From the NCBI RefSeq assembly GCF_000426525.1, contig NZ_AUFN01000010.1, positions 496,001-560,000 of the forward strand: a stretch of DNA of 64,000 nt, read 5' to 3'. Made by a program: the position numbers and the translations under genes. Shown here piece after piece: positions 41,323 through 49,434 of the stretch. The notes under the pieces are model-generated. The model searched no databases. It worked only from the letters and a program-made list of their open reading frames with translations, and was not told the DNA's origin. The DNA comes from Nocardioides alkalitolerans DSM 16699 (lineage in GTDB: Bacteria > Actinomycetota > Actinomycetes > Propionibacteriales > Nocardioidaceae). Position 1 is the first letter of the stretch, and every line of letters begins with the position of its first letter.

Positions 41323-42345
41323 GTGGCCAGGGGGTGGGACGAGAACGACGCGGAGCACTACGAGCGACCCCGTCGTCGTACACGCCCCCGCACCAAGGAC
41401 CGGCCGACGTACGACGACGCCGAGGCCGGCACGGTCGTCCGCGTCGACCGCGGCCGCTACACCGTGCTCGTCGACGGCCACCCCGTCTCGGCCCCCACCA
41501 CCGCCATGAAGGCCCGGCCGCTGGGCCGCAAGGGCGTCGTCGTCGGTGACCGCGTGCGCCTCGTGGGCGACACCTCGGGCATCGACGGGGCGCTCGCCCG
41601 CATCGTCGAGGTCGACCCCCGGCGCACCGTGCTCCGCCGTACGGCGGACGACGACGACCCCGTCGAGCGCGTCATCGTCTGCAACGCCGACCAGCTCGTG
41701 GTGGTCGCCGCCCTCGCCGACCCCGAGCCCCGCCCGCGCCTCATCGACCGCGCGCTGGTGGCGGCGTACGACGCCGGGATGGCGCCGCTGCTGGTGCTGA
41801 CCAAGGCCGACCTCGCCGACCCCGAGACGCTGCTCTCGACCTACCGCTCGCTGGGCGTGCCGTGGGTCGTGACGCAGAAGGGGGCCGAGGTGGAGGCCGT
41901 CCGGGAGCGCCTCGCCGGCCGCGTCAGCGTGCTCATCGGCCACAGCGGCGTCGGCAAGTCGACGCTCGTCAACCGCCTCGTGCCCACCGCCCTGCGCGAC
42001 GTCGGTGTCGTCAACTCCACGACGGGTCGCGGACGACACACCTCGACGTCGGCCATCATGCTGGCGCTGCCCGCGGAGGACGGCGGCCCCGGCGAGCCCG
42101 GCGGGTGGATCATCGACACCCCGGGCATCCGCTCGTTCGGTCTCGCGCACGTGCTGCCCGAGCACCTCATCGAGGCGTTCCCCGACCTCGACGAGATGAC
42201 CGAGGACTGCCCGCGCGGCTGCACCCACGGCGAGGACGAGCCCGAGTGCGAGCTCGACGAGGCACTCGAGGCGGGCCAGGTCGACCCCGACCGGGTCACC
42301 TCGTTCCGCCGACTTCTCGCCGCCCGCGAGAGCTCCGACGTCTGA
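41323..42345 (+). CDS. rsgA: ribosome small-subunit GTPase RsgA
   Basis: 340 residues. OB-fold region (about 35-85), then a circularly permuted GTPase in G4-G5-G1-G2-G3 order: LTKADL (G4) near 166-171, the P-loop GHSGVGKST at 206-214, GRGRHTST (G2) and DTPGIRS (G3) about 264-270, and a zinc finger CPRGCTHxxxxxxxC (about 296-308). RsgA checks the 30S subunit late in assembly and releases RbfA. GTG start at 41323. The N-terminal basic stretch ([14 protein letters not shown]) is likely rRNA-binding. Confidence 0.95.
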   Translation: MARGWDENDAEHYERPRRRTRPRTKDRPTYDDAEAGTVVRVDRGRYTVLVDGHPVSAPTTAMKARPLGRKGVVVGDRVRLVGDTSGIDGALARIVEVDPRRTVLRRTADDDDPVERVIVCNADQLVVVAALADPEPRPRLIDRALVAAYDAGMAPLLVLTKADLADPETLLSTYRSLGVPWVVTQKGAEVEAVRERLAGRVSVLIGHSGVGKSTLVNRLVPTALRDVGVVNSTTGRGRHTSTSAIMLALPAEDGGPGEPGGWIIDTPGIRSFGLAHVLPEHLIEAFPDLDEMTEDCPRGCTHGEDEPECELDEALEAGQVDPDRVTSFRRLLAARESSDV

Positions 42346-42349
42346 CGGC

Positions 42350-42355
42350 TAGATT
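42350..42355 (+). promoter_or_regulatory. -10 element of leaderless hisN transcript
   Basis: TAGATT followed by exactly 7 nt and the ATG at 42363, just after the rsgA stop. Confidence 0.65.
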
Positions 42356-42362
42356 GACCCGC

Positions 42363-43241
42363 ATGGCCCTCGCTGACGCCGGCAGACCCGTCGACCACAC
42401 CGACGACCTGAGACTGGCGCACCTGCTCGCCGACGACGCCGACTCCCTGAGCCTCGCCCGCTTCAAGGCGATGGACCTGCACGTGATGAGCAAGCCCGAC
42501 CTGACCCCCGTCACCGACGCCGACCAGGCCGTCGAGGCGGCGATCCGCTCGAAGCTCTCGCGGGTCCGCTCGCGCGACGCGATCGTGGGCGAGGAGGAGG
42601 GCAGCACGGGCGACAGCTCGCGGCGCTGGATCATCGACCCCATCGACGGCACCAAGAACTTCGTGCGCGGCGTGCCCGTCTGGGCCACCCTCATCGGGCT
42701 CGAGGTCGACGGCGAGATCGTCGCCGGCGTCGTCTCGGCCCCCGCGCTCCAGCGCCGCTGGTGGGCCGCCAAGGGGCAGGGCGCCTGGACCGGCAAGTCG
42801 CTGCTGAAGGCCACCGCCTGCCAGGTCTCGGACGTGCGCGACCTCGGCGACGCCTCCCTCTCCTACAGCTCGCTGAGCGGCTGGGACGAGCGCGGCCGGC
42901 TCGACGACTTCGTGGCCCTCACCCGCAGCGTCTGGCGCACGCGGGCGTACGGCGACTTCTGGTCCTACATGCTCGTCGCCGAGGGGGCCGTCGACATCGC
43001 CGCGGAGCCCGAGCTCGAGCTGTACGACATGGGCGCGCTCGACGTGATCGTGCGCGAGGCCGGCGGCGCGTTCACCGGCCTCGACGGCCAGGACGGGCCC
43101 TGGAGCGGCAACGCGCTCGCGACCAACGGCCACCTCCACGACGCTGCGCTCGGCTTCCTCGGCACCGCCACCGGCGACGACCCGGACGACCAGGAGTTCG
43201 GCGGCGGCACCGTGCGCCAGCTGCGGCCCCGCACCCCCTGA
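42363..43241 (+). CDS. hisN: histidinol-phosphatase (inositol monophosphatase family)
   Basis: 292 residues. The metal-binding E is in GEEEGS (about 77-82), followed by the IMPase motif [15 protein letters not shown] (about 89-103) and the second motif [14 protein letters not shown] (about 200-213). The sequence follows HisN of Corynebacterium and Streptomyces rather than a general IMPase. It dephosphorylates histidinol phosphate in histidine synthesis. The ATG 42363 is fixed by the leaderless promoter; the longer frame overlaps rsgA. Other IMPase substrates cannot be excluded. Confidence 0.83.
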   Translation: MALADAGRPVDHTDDLRLAHLLADDADSLSLARFKAMDLHVMSKPDLTPVTDADQAVEAAIRSKLSRVRSRDAIVGEEEGSTGDSSRRWIIDPIDGTKNFVRGVPVWATLIGLEVDGEIVAGVVSAPALQRRWWAAKGQGAWTGKSLLKATACQVSDVRDLGDASLSYSSLSGWDERGRLDDFVALTRSVWRTRAYGDFWSYMLVAEGAVDIAAEPELELYDMGALDVIVREAGGAFTGLDGQDGPWSGNALATNGHLHDAALGFLGTATGDDPDDQEFGGGTVRQLRPRTP

Positions 43242-43250
43242 GCCTTCCTA

Positions 43251-43266
43251 TGTGACCACGGTCACA
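43251..43266. promoter_or_regulatory. CRP/GlxR-type operator upstream of the CBS gene
   Basis: TGTGACCACGGTCACA is a perfect match to TGTGA-N6-TCACA, the CRP/GlxR operator, and a perfect palindrome. It lies 66 bp before the CBS-protein start, close to a likely -10 (TATGCT, 43269-43274). Confidence 0.8.
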
Positions 43267-43331
43267 CCTATGCTGCCGGGACGGTCCGCGCTCGCCCGCC
43301 CGGCGCGGGCCTCCGCCACCAGGAGGCCGAG

Positions 43332-43775
43332 ATGAATATCCGCGACGCGCTCGCCCAGAAGGCGCCCGGCACCCACACCGTCACACCGGACGCCACCGTC
43401 CGCTCCGCGCTCGCCACGCTCGAGCAGCACAACATCGGCGCCCTCGTCGTCAGCGCCGACGGCGCCAGCCCCGACGGGATCCTCAGCGAGCGCGACCTGG
43501 TGCGCGAGATGCACCGCCGCGCCGACGACCTCCCCGGCTTCCTCGACGCCCCGGTCAGCGCGGTGATGACGGCCGTGCTGCACACCTGCACCGGCGACGT
43601 CTCGATCGAGTCGGTCATGCAGCAGATGACCGAGCACCGCGTGCGCCACCTGCCCGTGCTCGAGGGCGGCGGCACGCTGGTGGGGGTCGTCAGCATCGGC
43701 GACGTCGTCAAGCAGCGCATCAACGAGCTCGAGTTCGAGCGCGACCAGCTCGACACCTACGTGCACCAGGGCTGA
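43332..43775 (+). CDS. tandem-CBS-domain protein
   Basis: 147 residues: two CBS domains (about 8-65 and 75-132) and a charged helical tail (ELEFERDQLDTYVHQG). Such stand-alone CBS pairs bind adenine nucleotides and are often induced by hypoxia or stress; the DUF1918/HRP1 group is an example. The ATG at 43332 follows CAGGAGGCCGAG. A perfect CRP/GlxR-type operator 66 bp upstream suggests cAMP- or carbon-dependent control. The C-terminal QG end is typical of this subgroup. Confidence 0.85.
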   Translation: MNIRDALAQKAPGTHTVTPDATVRSALATLEQHNIGALVVSADGASPDGILSERDLVREMHRRADDLPGFLDAPVSAVMTAVLHTCTGDVSIESVMQQMTEHRVRHLPVLEGGGTLVGVVSIGDVVKQRINELEFERDQLDTYVHQG

Positions 43776-43846
43776 GGCCCCCGCGCCCCTTTCCGCAGGG
43801 CGCCCCGGAGTTGCGGGCGCGGGGCGCAGCGACGAGGCTGGCCCTC

Positions 43847-44215
43847 ATGGACAAGCCCGAGATCGAGTTCCCCGACTTCGAACCGCCGACCGACCTGGTC
43901 ATCACCGACGTCACCGAGGGTGATGGCGCGGAGGCCGCTGCCGGCCAGACCGTGTCGGTGCACTACGTGGGCGTCGCCCACTCCACCGGCGAGGAGTTCG
44001 ACGCGTCGTACAACCGCGGCACCCCGCTCCAGTTCCGCCTCGGCGTCGGCCAGGTCATCTCGGGCTGGGACACCGGCGTGCAGGGCATGAAGGTCGGCGG
44101 CCGTCGCCAGCTCGTCATCCCGCCGCACCTCGGGTACGGCGACCGCGGCGCCGGCGGCGTCATCAAGCCGGGCGAGACGCTCATCTTCGTCGTCGACCTG
44201 ATCGGTGTCTCCTGA
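43847..44215 (+). CDS. FKBP-type peptidyl-prolyl isomerase
   Basis: 122 residues, one FKBP domain: VHYVGVAHSTGEEFDASYNRG, VGQVISGWDTGVQGMKVGGRR and IPPHLGYGDRGAGGVIKPGETLIFVVDL (motifs given in parts). The key residues Y, F, D, W, I, Y and F of the active site are all present. No signal peptide, so cytoplasmic. The ATG at 43847 has a -10-like GAGGCT 7 nt upstream and may be leaderless. The S4-domain gene starts 3 bp after its stop. Confidence 0.9.
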   Translation: MDKPEIEFPDFEPPTDLVITDVTEGDGAEAAAGQTVSVHYVGVAHSTGEEFDASYNRGTPLQFRLGVGQVISGWDTGVQGMKVGGRRQLVIPPHLGYGDRGAGGVIKPGETLIFVVDLIGVS

Positions 44216-44218
44216 CCC

Positions 44219-44524
44219 GTGCGACTCCCCTCGTTCCGCCGCGCCCGTGACACCCCCGCCGACGAGCCCGCCGCCCCCGCCCCGCGGGACGTGGCGATCC
44301 GCGACGAGGTGATCCGCCTCGGCCAGTTCCTGAAGCTCGCGAACCTGGTCGACAACGGCGCGGAGGCGAAGGAGCTGATCGCCGCCGGCGAGGTGACCGT
44401 GAACGACGAGGTCGACCTCCGCCGCGGACGCCAGCTGCGCGCCGGCGACGTGGTGGTGCTGCGCGGCGAGGCCGTGCGCGTCGCCGAGCCCGGCACGGAG
44501 GTCTCCGACGGGCTGCCCTGGTAG
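44219..44524 (+). CDS. S4-domain RNA-binding protein (YbcJ/RlbA-like)
   Basis: 101 residues. A charged N-terminus (RLPSFRRARDTPADEP) and one S4 domain at about 33-92: IRLGQFLKLANLVDNGAEAKELI and AGEVTVNDEVDLRRGRQLRAGDVV. Proteins of this type bind structured RNA, perhaps rRNA or stalled ribosomes. GTG start 3 bp after the FKBP stop, so both are probably co-transcribed. A terminator follows at 44547. Confidence 0.8.
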   Translation: MRLPSFRRARDTPADEPAAPAPRDVAIRDEVIRLGQFLKLANLVDNGAEAKELIAAGEVTVNDEVDLRRGRQLRAGDVVVLRGEAVRVAEPGTEVSDGLPW

Positions 44525-44546
44525 CCACCTGCTCGCTCCACCCGTA

Positions 44547-44584
44547 CGACGACCGCCGCCCCGGCCTCCGGGCGGCGGTCGTCG
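44547..44584. terminator. strong hairpin terminator
   Basis: CGACGACCGCCGCCC (44547-44561) and its exact complement GGGCGGCGGTCGTCG (44570-44584) form a perfect 15-bp stem with an 8-nt loop 22 bp after the S4-gene stop. Confidence 0.85.
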
Positions 44585-44610
44585 CGTTGCGGGGCCCTCC
44601 GACGCCGGCG

Positions 44611-44650
44611 GGCGGCCGGCGGCGGCCGGCGGCGGCCGGCGGCGGTCGGG
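44611..44650. repeat. 10-bp tandem repeat, GGCGGCCGGC unit
   Basis: Three exact copies of GGCGGCCGGC and a fourth degenerate one. The sequence is itself partly palindromic (GGCCGGC/GCCGGCC). Confidence 0.75.
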
Positions 44651-44661
44651 GCCGCCGTCGA

Positions 44662-44898
44662 GGGTGCGCTCCGGTGCCACCCGGTGACACCGCAGCGCAC
44701 CCCAGCGCGGGTCCATGCCCGGTGGTGGCCGTCGACGCCGGGAGGCTCGGACAGCCGGGTGATCCGGTGTCACCTGGTGGCACCGGATCACCCGGCTCTC
44801 AGTCGGGCTCCCCCGGCCCCCACCCGGTGTAACGCGGTGTCCAGGTGTCCGAGTGCGTGTCCTGACACGTGTGCAGACACCCGGACACCGCGTTACAC
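44662..44898. repeat. cluster of three long palindromes
   Basis: P1 44662-44702: outer arms GGGTGCGCT/AGCGCACCC with a paired core of CGGTG and CACC. P2 44753-44797: 22-nt arms differing at a single position, around one central base; the arm begins AGCCGGGTGATCCGGTG. P3 44827-44898: outer arms GTGTAACGCGGTGTCC and GGACACCGCGTTACAC (16 nt, perfect), with nested shorter inverted repeats between them. All three share GGTG(T/C)CACC- or CGGTGTC-type words. Confidence 0.85.
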
Positions 44899-44945
44899 GT
44901 ACGACGACCGGTGCCTCCGGCGATGCCCGTACGGCGCCGCCGGAC

Positions 44946-46211
44946 CTACCCCACCAGCACGGCGACGGTGTGGATCAGCAGGCCGACGAGACCGCCGACG
45001 ACCGTGCCGTTGATGCGGATGAACTGGAGGTCGCGGCCGACGTGCAGCTCGATCTTGCGCGCGGCCTCCTTGCCGTCCCAGCGCTCGATGGTGGTGGTGA
45101 TGACGTCGGTGAGCTCCGCGCCGTACCGGGTGACCGCGAAGACCACGGCGTCGGCCAGCACCCCGTCGAGGCGCTTCTGGAGCTTGGTGTCCTCGCCGAG
45201 GCGTCGACCGAAGGCGGCGAGCTCGGTCTCGAGGCGGTCCCGGAGGGGGCCCTCGGGGTCCTGGAGCGCGCCGGTGAGGGCCCGCTGGAAGGCGTTCCAC
45301 AGCGACACCGCGGTGGCGAGCACCTGCGGGTGCTCGAGCACGCGCAGCTTGAGGCGCTCGGCGCGCTCGGCGGTGGCGGGGTCCTCGGCGAGGTCGCGGG
45401 CGAGGTCGCGGAGCATGGAGTCCAGGGCCTGGCGGGCGCGGTGGGTCGGGTCGCTGCGGATGTCCTCGACCCACTTGATGGCCTCGAGGTGCACGCGCTG
45501 GGTGACGGCGTCGTTGAGGCGCGGCGGGCTCCACCAGGGGGCGCGCTCCCCGAGCACCTCGATGAACGTGTCCTCGTTCTTGCCGAGCCAGCGCACCAGC
45601 TCCTCGAGGGCGAGGTCGACGAGACCGTGGTGGAGGTCGTCCTCGACCATCTCGCCGAGCAGCGCGCTCGCGATCGGCGCGATGGGCTCCTCGCGGAAGC
45701 GGGGCAGCAGCACGGCCTCCGCGAGCTCGGAGACGTGGTCGTCGCGCACGCGGCCGAGGCCCGCCACCGCGACCTCGGAGACCTCGTCGACGACCCGGCG
45801 GGCGTGCGCGGGGTCGACCACCCAGGCCCCGACGCGGCGGCTCACCTCGGCGGCACCGACCCGCTCGCGGATGATGTTCTCGGCGAGGAAGTTGTCCTTC
45901 ACGAAGTCCTGCAGGCCGCGGCCGAGCTCGTTCTTGCGGCGCGGGATGAGCGCCGTGTGCGGGATCGGCAGGCCCAGCGGGTGGCGGAACAGCGCCGTCA
46001 CGGCGAACCAGTCGGCCATCGCGCCCACCATCGACGCCTCGGCACCCGCGTTGACGAAGCCCCAGAACCCGTCCTGGCCGAGTGTCGCGGCGTACACGAC
46101 GGCCGCCGCGACCAGCAGGCCGGTGGCGACGGCGCGCATGCGGTTGAGGGCCTTCTGGCGTACGACGTCCGCCTCGGCGGCTCCGGGCAGGCGGAACATG
46201 TCCGTGCTCAT
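44946..46211 (-). CDS. DUF445-family membrane-associated protein
   Basis: 421 residues. One membrane segment near residues 29-48 (AVATGLLVAAAVVYAATL), FVNAGAEASMVGAMADWFAVTALFRHPLG (about 52-80) as the family signature, a long helical middle, and a hydrophobic end (VVGGLVGLLIHTVAVLVG). The function of DUF445 is not known; some members influence envelope stress or spore coat. The ATG at 46211 follows GGAGAGGATC. Convergent with the S4-domain gene across the palindrome cluster. Confidence 0.85.
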   Translation of the reverse strand: MSTDMFRLPGAAEADVVRQKALNRMRAVATGLLVAAAVVYAATLGQDGFWGFVNAGAEASMVGAMADWFAVTALFRHPLGLPIPHTALIPRRKNELGRGLQDFVKDNFLAENIIRERVGAAEVSRRVGAWVVDPAHARRVVDEVSEVAVAGLGRVRDDHVSELAEAVLLPRFREEPIAPIASALLGEMVEDDLHHGLVDLALEELVRWLGKNEDTFIEVLGERAPWWSPPRLNDAVTQRVHLEAIKWVEDIRSDPTHRARQALDSMLRDLARDLAEDPATAERAERLKLRVLEHPQVLATAVSLWNAFQRALTGALQDPEGPLRDRLETELAAFGRRLGEDTKLQKRLDGVLADAVVFAVTRYGAELTDVITTTIERWDGKEAARKIELHVGRDLQFIRINGTVVGGLVGLLIHTVAVLVG

Positions 46212-46431
46212 GGGGGTGATCCTCTCCTGCCCGGGCTGCGGGCTGCGAACGGCCGTCGACGACCGTGCGTCGCAGGTGCTCGTGCCAGCGTAGGTGGTAC
46301 TCCCCATAGGGCCCTGACCTGCGCCGACGCCCGGGAGAAAAGTGCGCGTACCGGAGGCGCTCGGGGCCCTCGTCCGCCTACCCTGAGGCGCTCGGTGCCG
46401 CCGGGCACGTGACCCTGCCCGAAGGATGCCC

Positions 46432-48042
46432 ATGCCCAGACGCGCCACGAGCGGCCTCGTCGCCCTCGTCCTCGCCGGCCTGCTCGTCGCCCCGGCGACG
46501 GCGGCCTCCGCCGCCCCGGGTGCCGCCCCGGCCACCACCGCGACCCCCGCCACGGCCGCGGAGCCCGGCGACCCGACCCCCGTCCCCCTGGCTGACGAGG
46601 CCATCACCCCGGAGATCGCCACGGAGGTGCTCGAGATCGCCGTCGAGGCCGTCAACGGCGAGGTGGTGAACGAGGCCACCGGCGAGACCGAGGCCCCGAC
46701 CATGGCGCTGCGCGACCTGCTGCGCGTGCTCCCCCGCCTGACCGAGCCGCAGCAGGAGGTGGCCGGCCGCCTCCTCGCCCGGCCCACCGAGGGCTTCGAC
46801 CCCGAGCTGGGGGTCGGCTACACGACCGAGAACGTCAAGGTCGGCTGCAACACGGCCGTCTGCGTGCACTACGTCGTCGAGCCCGGCAACGTCGACCGCG
46901 CGACCGACGCCTGGGCCTACGAGACCCAGAAGACCGTCACGCGAGCCCGCTCCTTCCTCCTCGGCACGCAGGGCTACAACGCCCCGCCCACCGACGGCAC
47001 CCGCGGCGGCAACGCCCTCTTCGACGTCTACCTCGCCGACCTCGGCGAGCTCGGCCTCTACGGCTACTGCGCCCCCGAGTCCGAGGTGCCCGGCACCAAC
47101 CCGCGGGCCACCAGCTACTGCGTGCTCGACAACGACTACGTCGAGTTCGGGTACGACGACCCCCGCGAGCCGCTGCAGGTCACGGCCGTGCACGAGTTCT
47201 CCCACGCCGTGCAGTTCGGCTACGACTTCACCGAGGACCTCTGGCTCTACGAGAGCACCGCGACCTGGGTCGAGGAGCGCTTCGCGCCGAACGTGAACGA
47301 CGCGTGGAGCTACCTGGAGGACAGCGCACTGACCGCGCCGACCTCGCCGCTCGACCGCGCGCGGGAGGACTCGTTCTCGGTCTACGGCAACTGGATCTTC
47401 TGGGAGTACCTCGCGGCCCGCTTCGGCGACAACGTCGTGCGCCAGACCTGGAACCGGGCCTCGAACCCGTGGCAGACCCACTCCCTGCAGGCCGTCGAGG
47501 CCGCGCTGCGCGACTTCCGCGACGGCAGCGGTCGCGGCAACCTCGCCAAGGAGCTCGCGGGCTTCGGCGCGGCCAACGTCTACGCGGCGGCGCACTACCG
47601 CAGCGCCCGGGCGCTCGGGCTCTCGGCGCCGACGCAGCGCTACCTCCGCCTGACCAACCGGCAGACGTCCACGTCGCTCATCCGCAGCGGCGTCGCGCCC
47701 ATGACGACCAACTCGACGACCGTCGTCCCGGACTCCACCCTCGGCCCGAACCGGCTGCGCCTGCGCGTCCGGTTCAGCTTCACGGGCACGCCGTCCGGCG
47801 GCGCGTTCGCGATCGTCGAGACCAAGGACGGCAAGATCTCGCGCGTCCCGATCACGCTCCAGAGCCCGGGCACCACGGCGTACCTGCCGTTCTCCACGGC
47901 CACGGTGCGTCGCGTGACGATCACGTTCTCGAACGCGTCGACCCGGTTCGACTGCGACCGGGGCACCGACCGGGCGTGCGCCGGTCGCCCGCTCGACGCG
48001 CAGGGCATCGTCAACTACGACCTGCGGGTCGAGCGCTACTGA
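46432..48042 (+). CDS. secreted zincin metallopeptidase (MXAN_6640-like)
   Basis: 536 residues. Signal peptide at about 1-26 (RRATSGLVALVLAGLLVAPATAASA). A zinc-binding HEFSH at 254-258, with the likely third ligand glutamate in the ESTATWVEE segment (about 275-283), fits an HExxH peptidase of the MXAN_6640 type. A C-terminal beta domain follows (about 400-536). Four or more cysteines (GCNTAVCVH, YCAPE, SYCVLD, FDCDRGTDRAC) suggest disulfides in an exported protein. ATG 46432 is preferred over 46426 because GAAGGATGCCC then gives a proper ribosome-binding distance. Followed by a strong terminator at 48095. Confidence 0.75.
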   Translation: MPRRATSGLVALVLAGLLVAPATAASAAPGAAPATTATPATAAEPGDPTPVPLADEAITPEIATEVLEIAVEAVNGEVVNEATGETEAPTMALRDLLRVLPRLTEPQQEVAGRLLARPTEGFDPELGVGYTTENVKVGCNTAVCVHYVVEPGNVDRATDAWAYETQKTVTRARSFLLGTQGYNAPPTDGTRGGNALFDVYLADLGELGLYGYCAPESEVPGTNPRATSYCVLDNDYVEFGYDDPREPLQVTAVHEFSHAVQFGYDFTEDLWLYESTATWVEERFAPNVNDAWSYLEDSALTAPTSPLDRAREDSFSVYGNWIFWEYLAARFGDNVVRQTWNRASNPWQTHSLQAVEAALRDFRDGSGRGNLAKELAGFGAANVYAAAHYRSARALGLSAPTQRYLRLTNRQTSTSLIRSGVAPMTTNSTTVVPDSTLGPNRLRLRVRFSFTGTPSGGAFAIVETKDGKISRVPITLQSPGTTAYLPFSTATVRRVTITFSNASTRFDCDRGTDRACAGRPLDAQGIVNYDLRVERY

Positions 48043-48094
48043 CGCCAGGGCTCCGGTAGCGGCCCCGCCCGCGCCACGGGCAGCCGCACACGAC

Positions 48095-48135
48095 GCGACC
48101 CCGGACCCGTGCTCCACGCACGGGTCCGGGGTCGC
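48095..48135. terminator. very strong bidirectional terminator
   Basis: GCGACCCCGGACCCGTGC (48095-48112) and its exact complement (48118-48135) form a perfect 18-bp stem around a 5-nt loop, between convergent genes. Confidence 0.9.
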
Positions 48136-48167
48136 TGTCGTCGTACGGGGTCGCGGCCCCCGACGGG

Positions 48168-48557
48168 CTAGAGAGCGCCGTCGTCCTCGATCGTGTGCAT
48201 GGCGGCCTCCTCGGCGCTGGCGCCGGCGCCGTCGATGCCCTCGTCCTCGGCGAACCCGGTGTCGTGGCGGCCGTCGTCGGTCGCGGCCAGCCGCCCGGTG
48301 CGCTCGCCGCCGACCTCACCGCCCACGGGGCCGTCGACGATCTCGGCGTCGAGCTCCTGCTGGAGGCCGTCCCACACCTCCGGCTCCTCCTGGGGCAGTC
48401 GCTCGTCGATGGTCTCGCCCTCGAGCTCCTCCGCCGCCGTCACGCCCTTCGCGTCCACGCCGCGGTAGCGCTCCGGCGGTGAGATGCCCTCGTCGAGCAC
48501 GTCGTCGACGCCACGGTCGTCCAGGGTGTCCTCGGGCTGCAGCTGGTCCTCGCTCAT
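48168..48557 (-). CDS. DUF5709-domain acidic protein
   Basis: 129 residues, very acidic, with the DUF5709 motif pattern DTLDDRGVDDVLDEGISPPERYR at residues 10-32 and ERLPQEEPEVWD near 53-64. Members are small cytoplasmic proteins of unknown role, often stress-induced in actinobacteria. Probably leaderless: TAGGTT ends 6 nt before the ATG. The acidic, low-complexity sequence suggests it is mostly disordered. Confidence 0.85.
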   Translation of the reverse strand: MSEDQLQPEDTLDDRGVDDVLDEGISPPERYRGVDAKGVTAAEELEGETIDERLPQEEPEVWDGLQQELDAEIVDGPVGGEVGGERTGRLAATDDGRHDTGFAEDEGIDGAGASAEEAAMHTIEDDGAL

Positions 48558-48563
48558 GCCTCG

Positions 48564-48569
48564 AACCTA
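48564..48569 (-). promoter_or_regulatory. -10 element of leaderless DUF5709 transcript
   Basis: TAGGTT on the minus strand ends 6 nt before the ATG at 48557. Confidence 0.6.
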
Positions 48570-48633
48570 CGCACGTCGGGCAACCCCCGGTCCACCCCCA
48601 GAGGCGTGACCGGCGCCGGGCGGGGGCGGTCGC

Positions 48634-49365
48634 TCACACCTCCGCGGCCGCCCACAGCAGCCAGCCCCCGCCGAGGGCCGCAGCCACGGTCACCAGAAGG
48701 AACACCCCCACCCAGACCGTGCCGGAGACCCGGGTCAGCCGCGCGAGCATGTCGGCGTCGGAGTGGGCCGCGCGTCCCGACCGGCGCTGCTGCTGCAGCT
48801 CGACGACGGGCCGCGGCCCGGCCAGCAGCAGGAAGCACGTGGCGACGTACGCCGTCGCGACCCGCACCTCCTCGGTGCCCCACCACGAGACCGCGAAGAC
48901 GGCCGCGCCGGCCAGCAGCACGGCGTACAGGCCGAAGAAGTTGCGGATCTGCAGGAGCAGCAGCGTCAGCAGCAGGAGCGCCACCCACAGCGCCCCGATG
49001 GCGTAGCCCCGCGCGACCACGACCGCGGCGACCAGCCCGAGGAGGCTGGGCCCGACGTACCCCGCGAAGGCGGTCGCGACCATGCCGGGCCCCGTCGGCC
49101 GGCCGCGCGACACCGTGAGGCCCGAGGTGTCGGAGTGCAGCCGGATACCCGACAGTCGCCGGCCGCTCAGCAGGGCGGCCACGCCGTGGGCGCCCTCGTG
49201 GGCGATGGTGACCAGGTGGCGCGTACGACGCCACGCGGGCCGCCACACCACCAGGGCCAGCGCGAGCAGGGCGCAGGCCGCGGCGAGGCGGGGGTCGAGG
49301 GCGGGCTGGCGGGTCACTACGTCGCCGAGCACGCGGTCGAGGAGCTCGTTCACGCGGGCCAGCAT
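48634..49365 (-). CDS. M50-like membrane metallopeptidase
   Basis: 243 residues with six or so membrane segments. The zinc motif H56-E57-G58-A59-H60 (TIAHEGAHGV) is followed by LLSGRRLSGIRLHSDTSGLT, the pattern of the YibN/M50B-type peptidases of actinobacteria. A further NFF-type loop (LLLQIRNFFGLYAVLL) lies in the fourth segment. A site-2-type protease role is possible; the usual second motif (NxxPxxxxDG) is not present, so activity is uncertain. ATG 49365 is chosen; GTG 49380 is an alternative. Divergent from the S9 peptidase. Confidence 0.72.
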   Translation of the reverse strand: MLARVNELLDRVLGDVVTRQPALDPRLAAACALLALALVVWRPAWRRTRHLVTIAHEGAHGVAALLSGRRLSGIRLHSDTSGLTVSRGRPTGPGMVATAFAGYVGPSLLGLVAAVVVARGYAIGALWVALLLLTLLLLQIRNFFGLYAVLLAGAAVFAVSWWGTEEVRVATAYVATCFLLLAGPRPVVELQQQRRSGRAAHSDADMLARLTRVSGTVWVGVFLLVTVAAALGGGWLLWAAAEV

Positions 49366-49422
49366 CCCGTACGTCTCCACATCGTGACCTCGACCCGGGT
49401 GCCGGTGGCCCCCGTGGGTCGA

Positions 49423-49428
49423 TAGCGT
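49423..49428 (+). promoter_or_regulatory. -10 element of leaderless S9 peptidase transcript
   Basis: TAGCGT ends 6 nt before the GTG at 49435; a GGAG overlaps the spacer, so a leadered start is not excluded. Confidence 0.5.
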
Positions 49429-49434
49429 GCGGAG

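Larger units (their letters stand above)
44525..44945. other. 421-bp intergenic region of palindromes between convergent genes
   Basis: No gene is supported. In order it holds a terminator (44547-44584), a 10-bp tandem repeat (44611-44650) and three long palindromes (44662-44702, 44753-44797 and 44827-44898), described separately. Confidence 0.8.
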
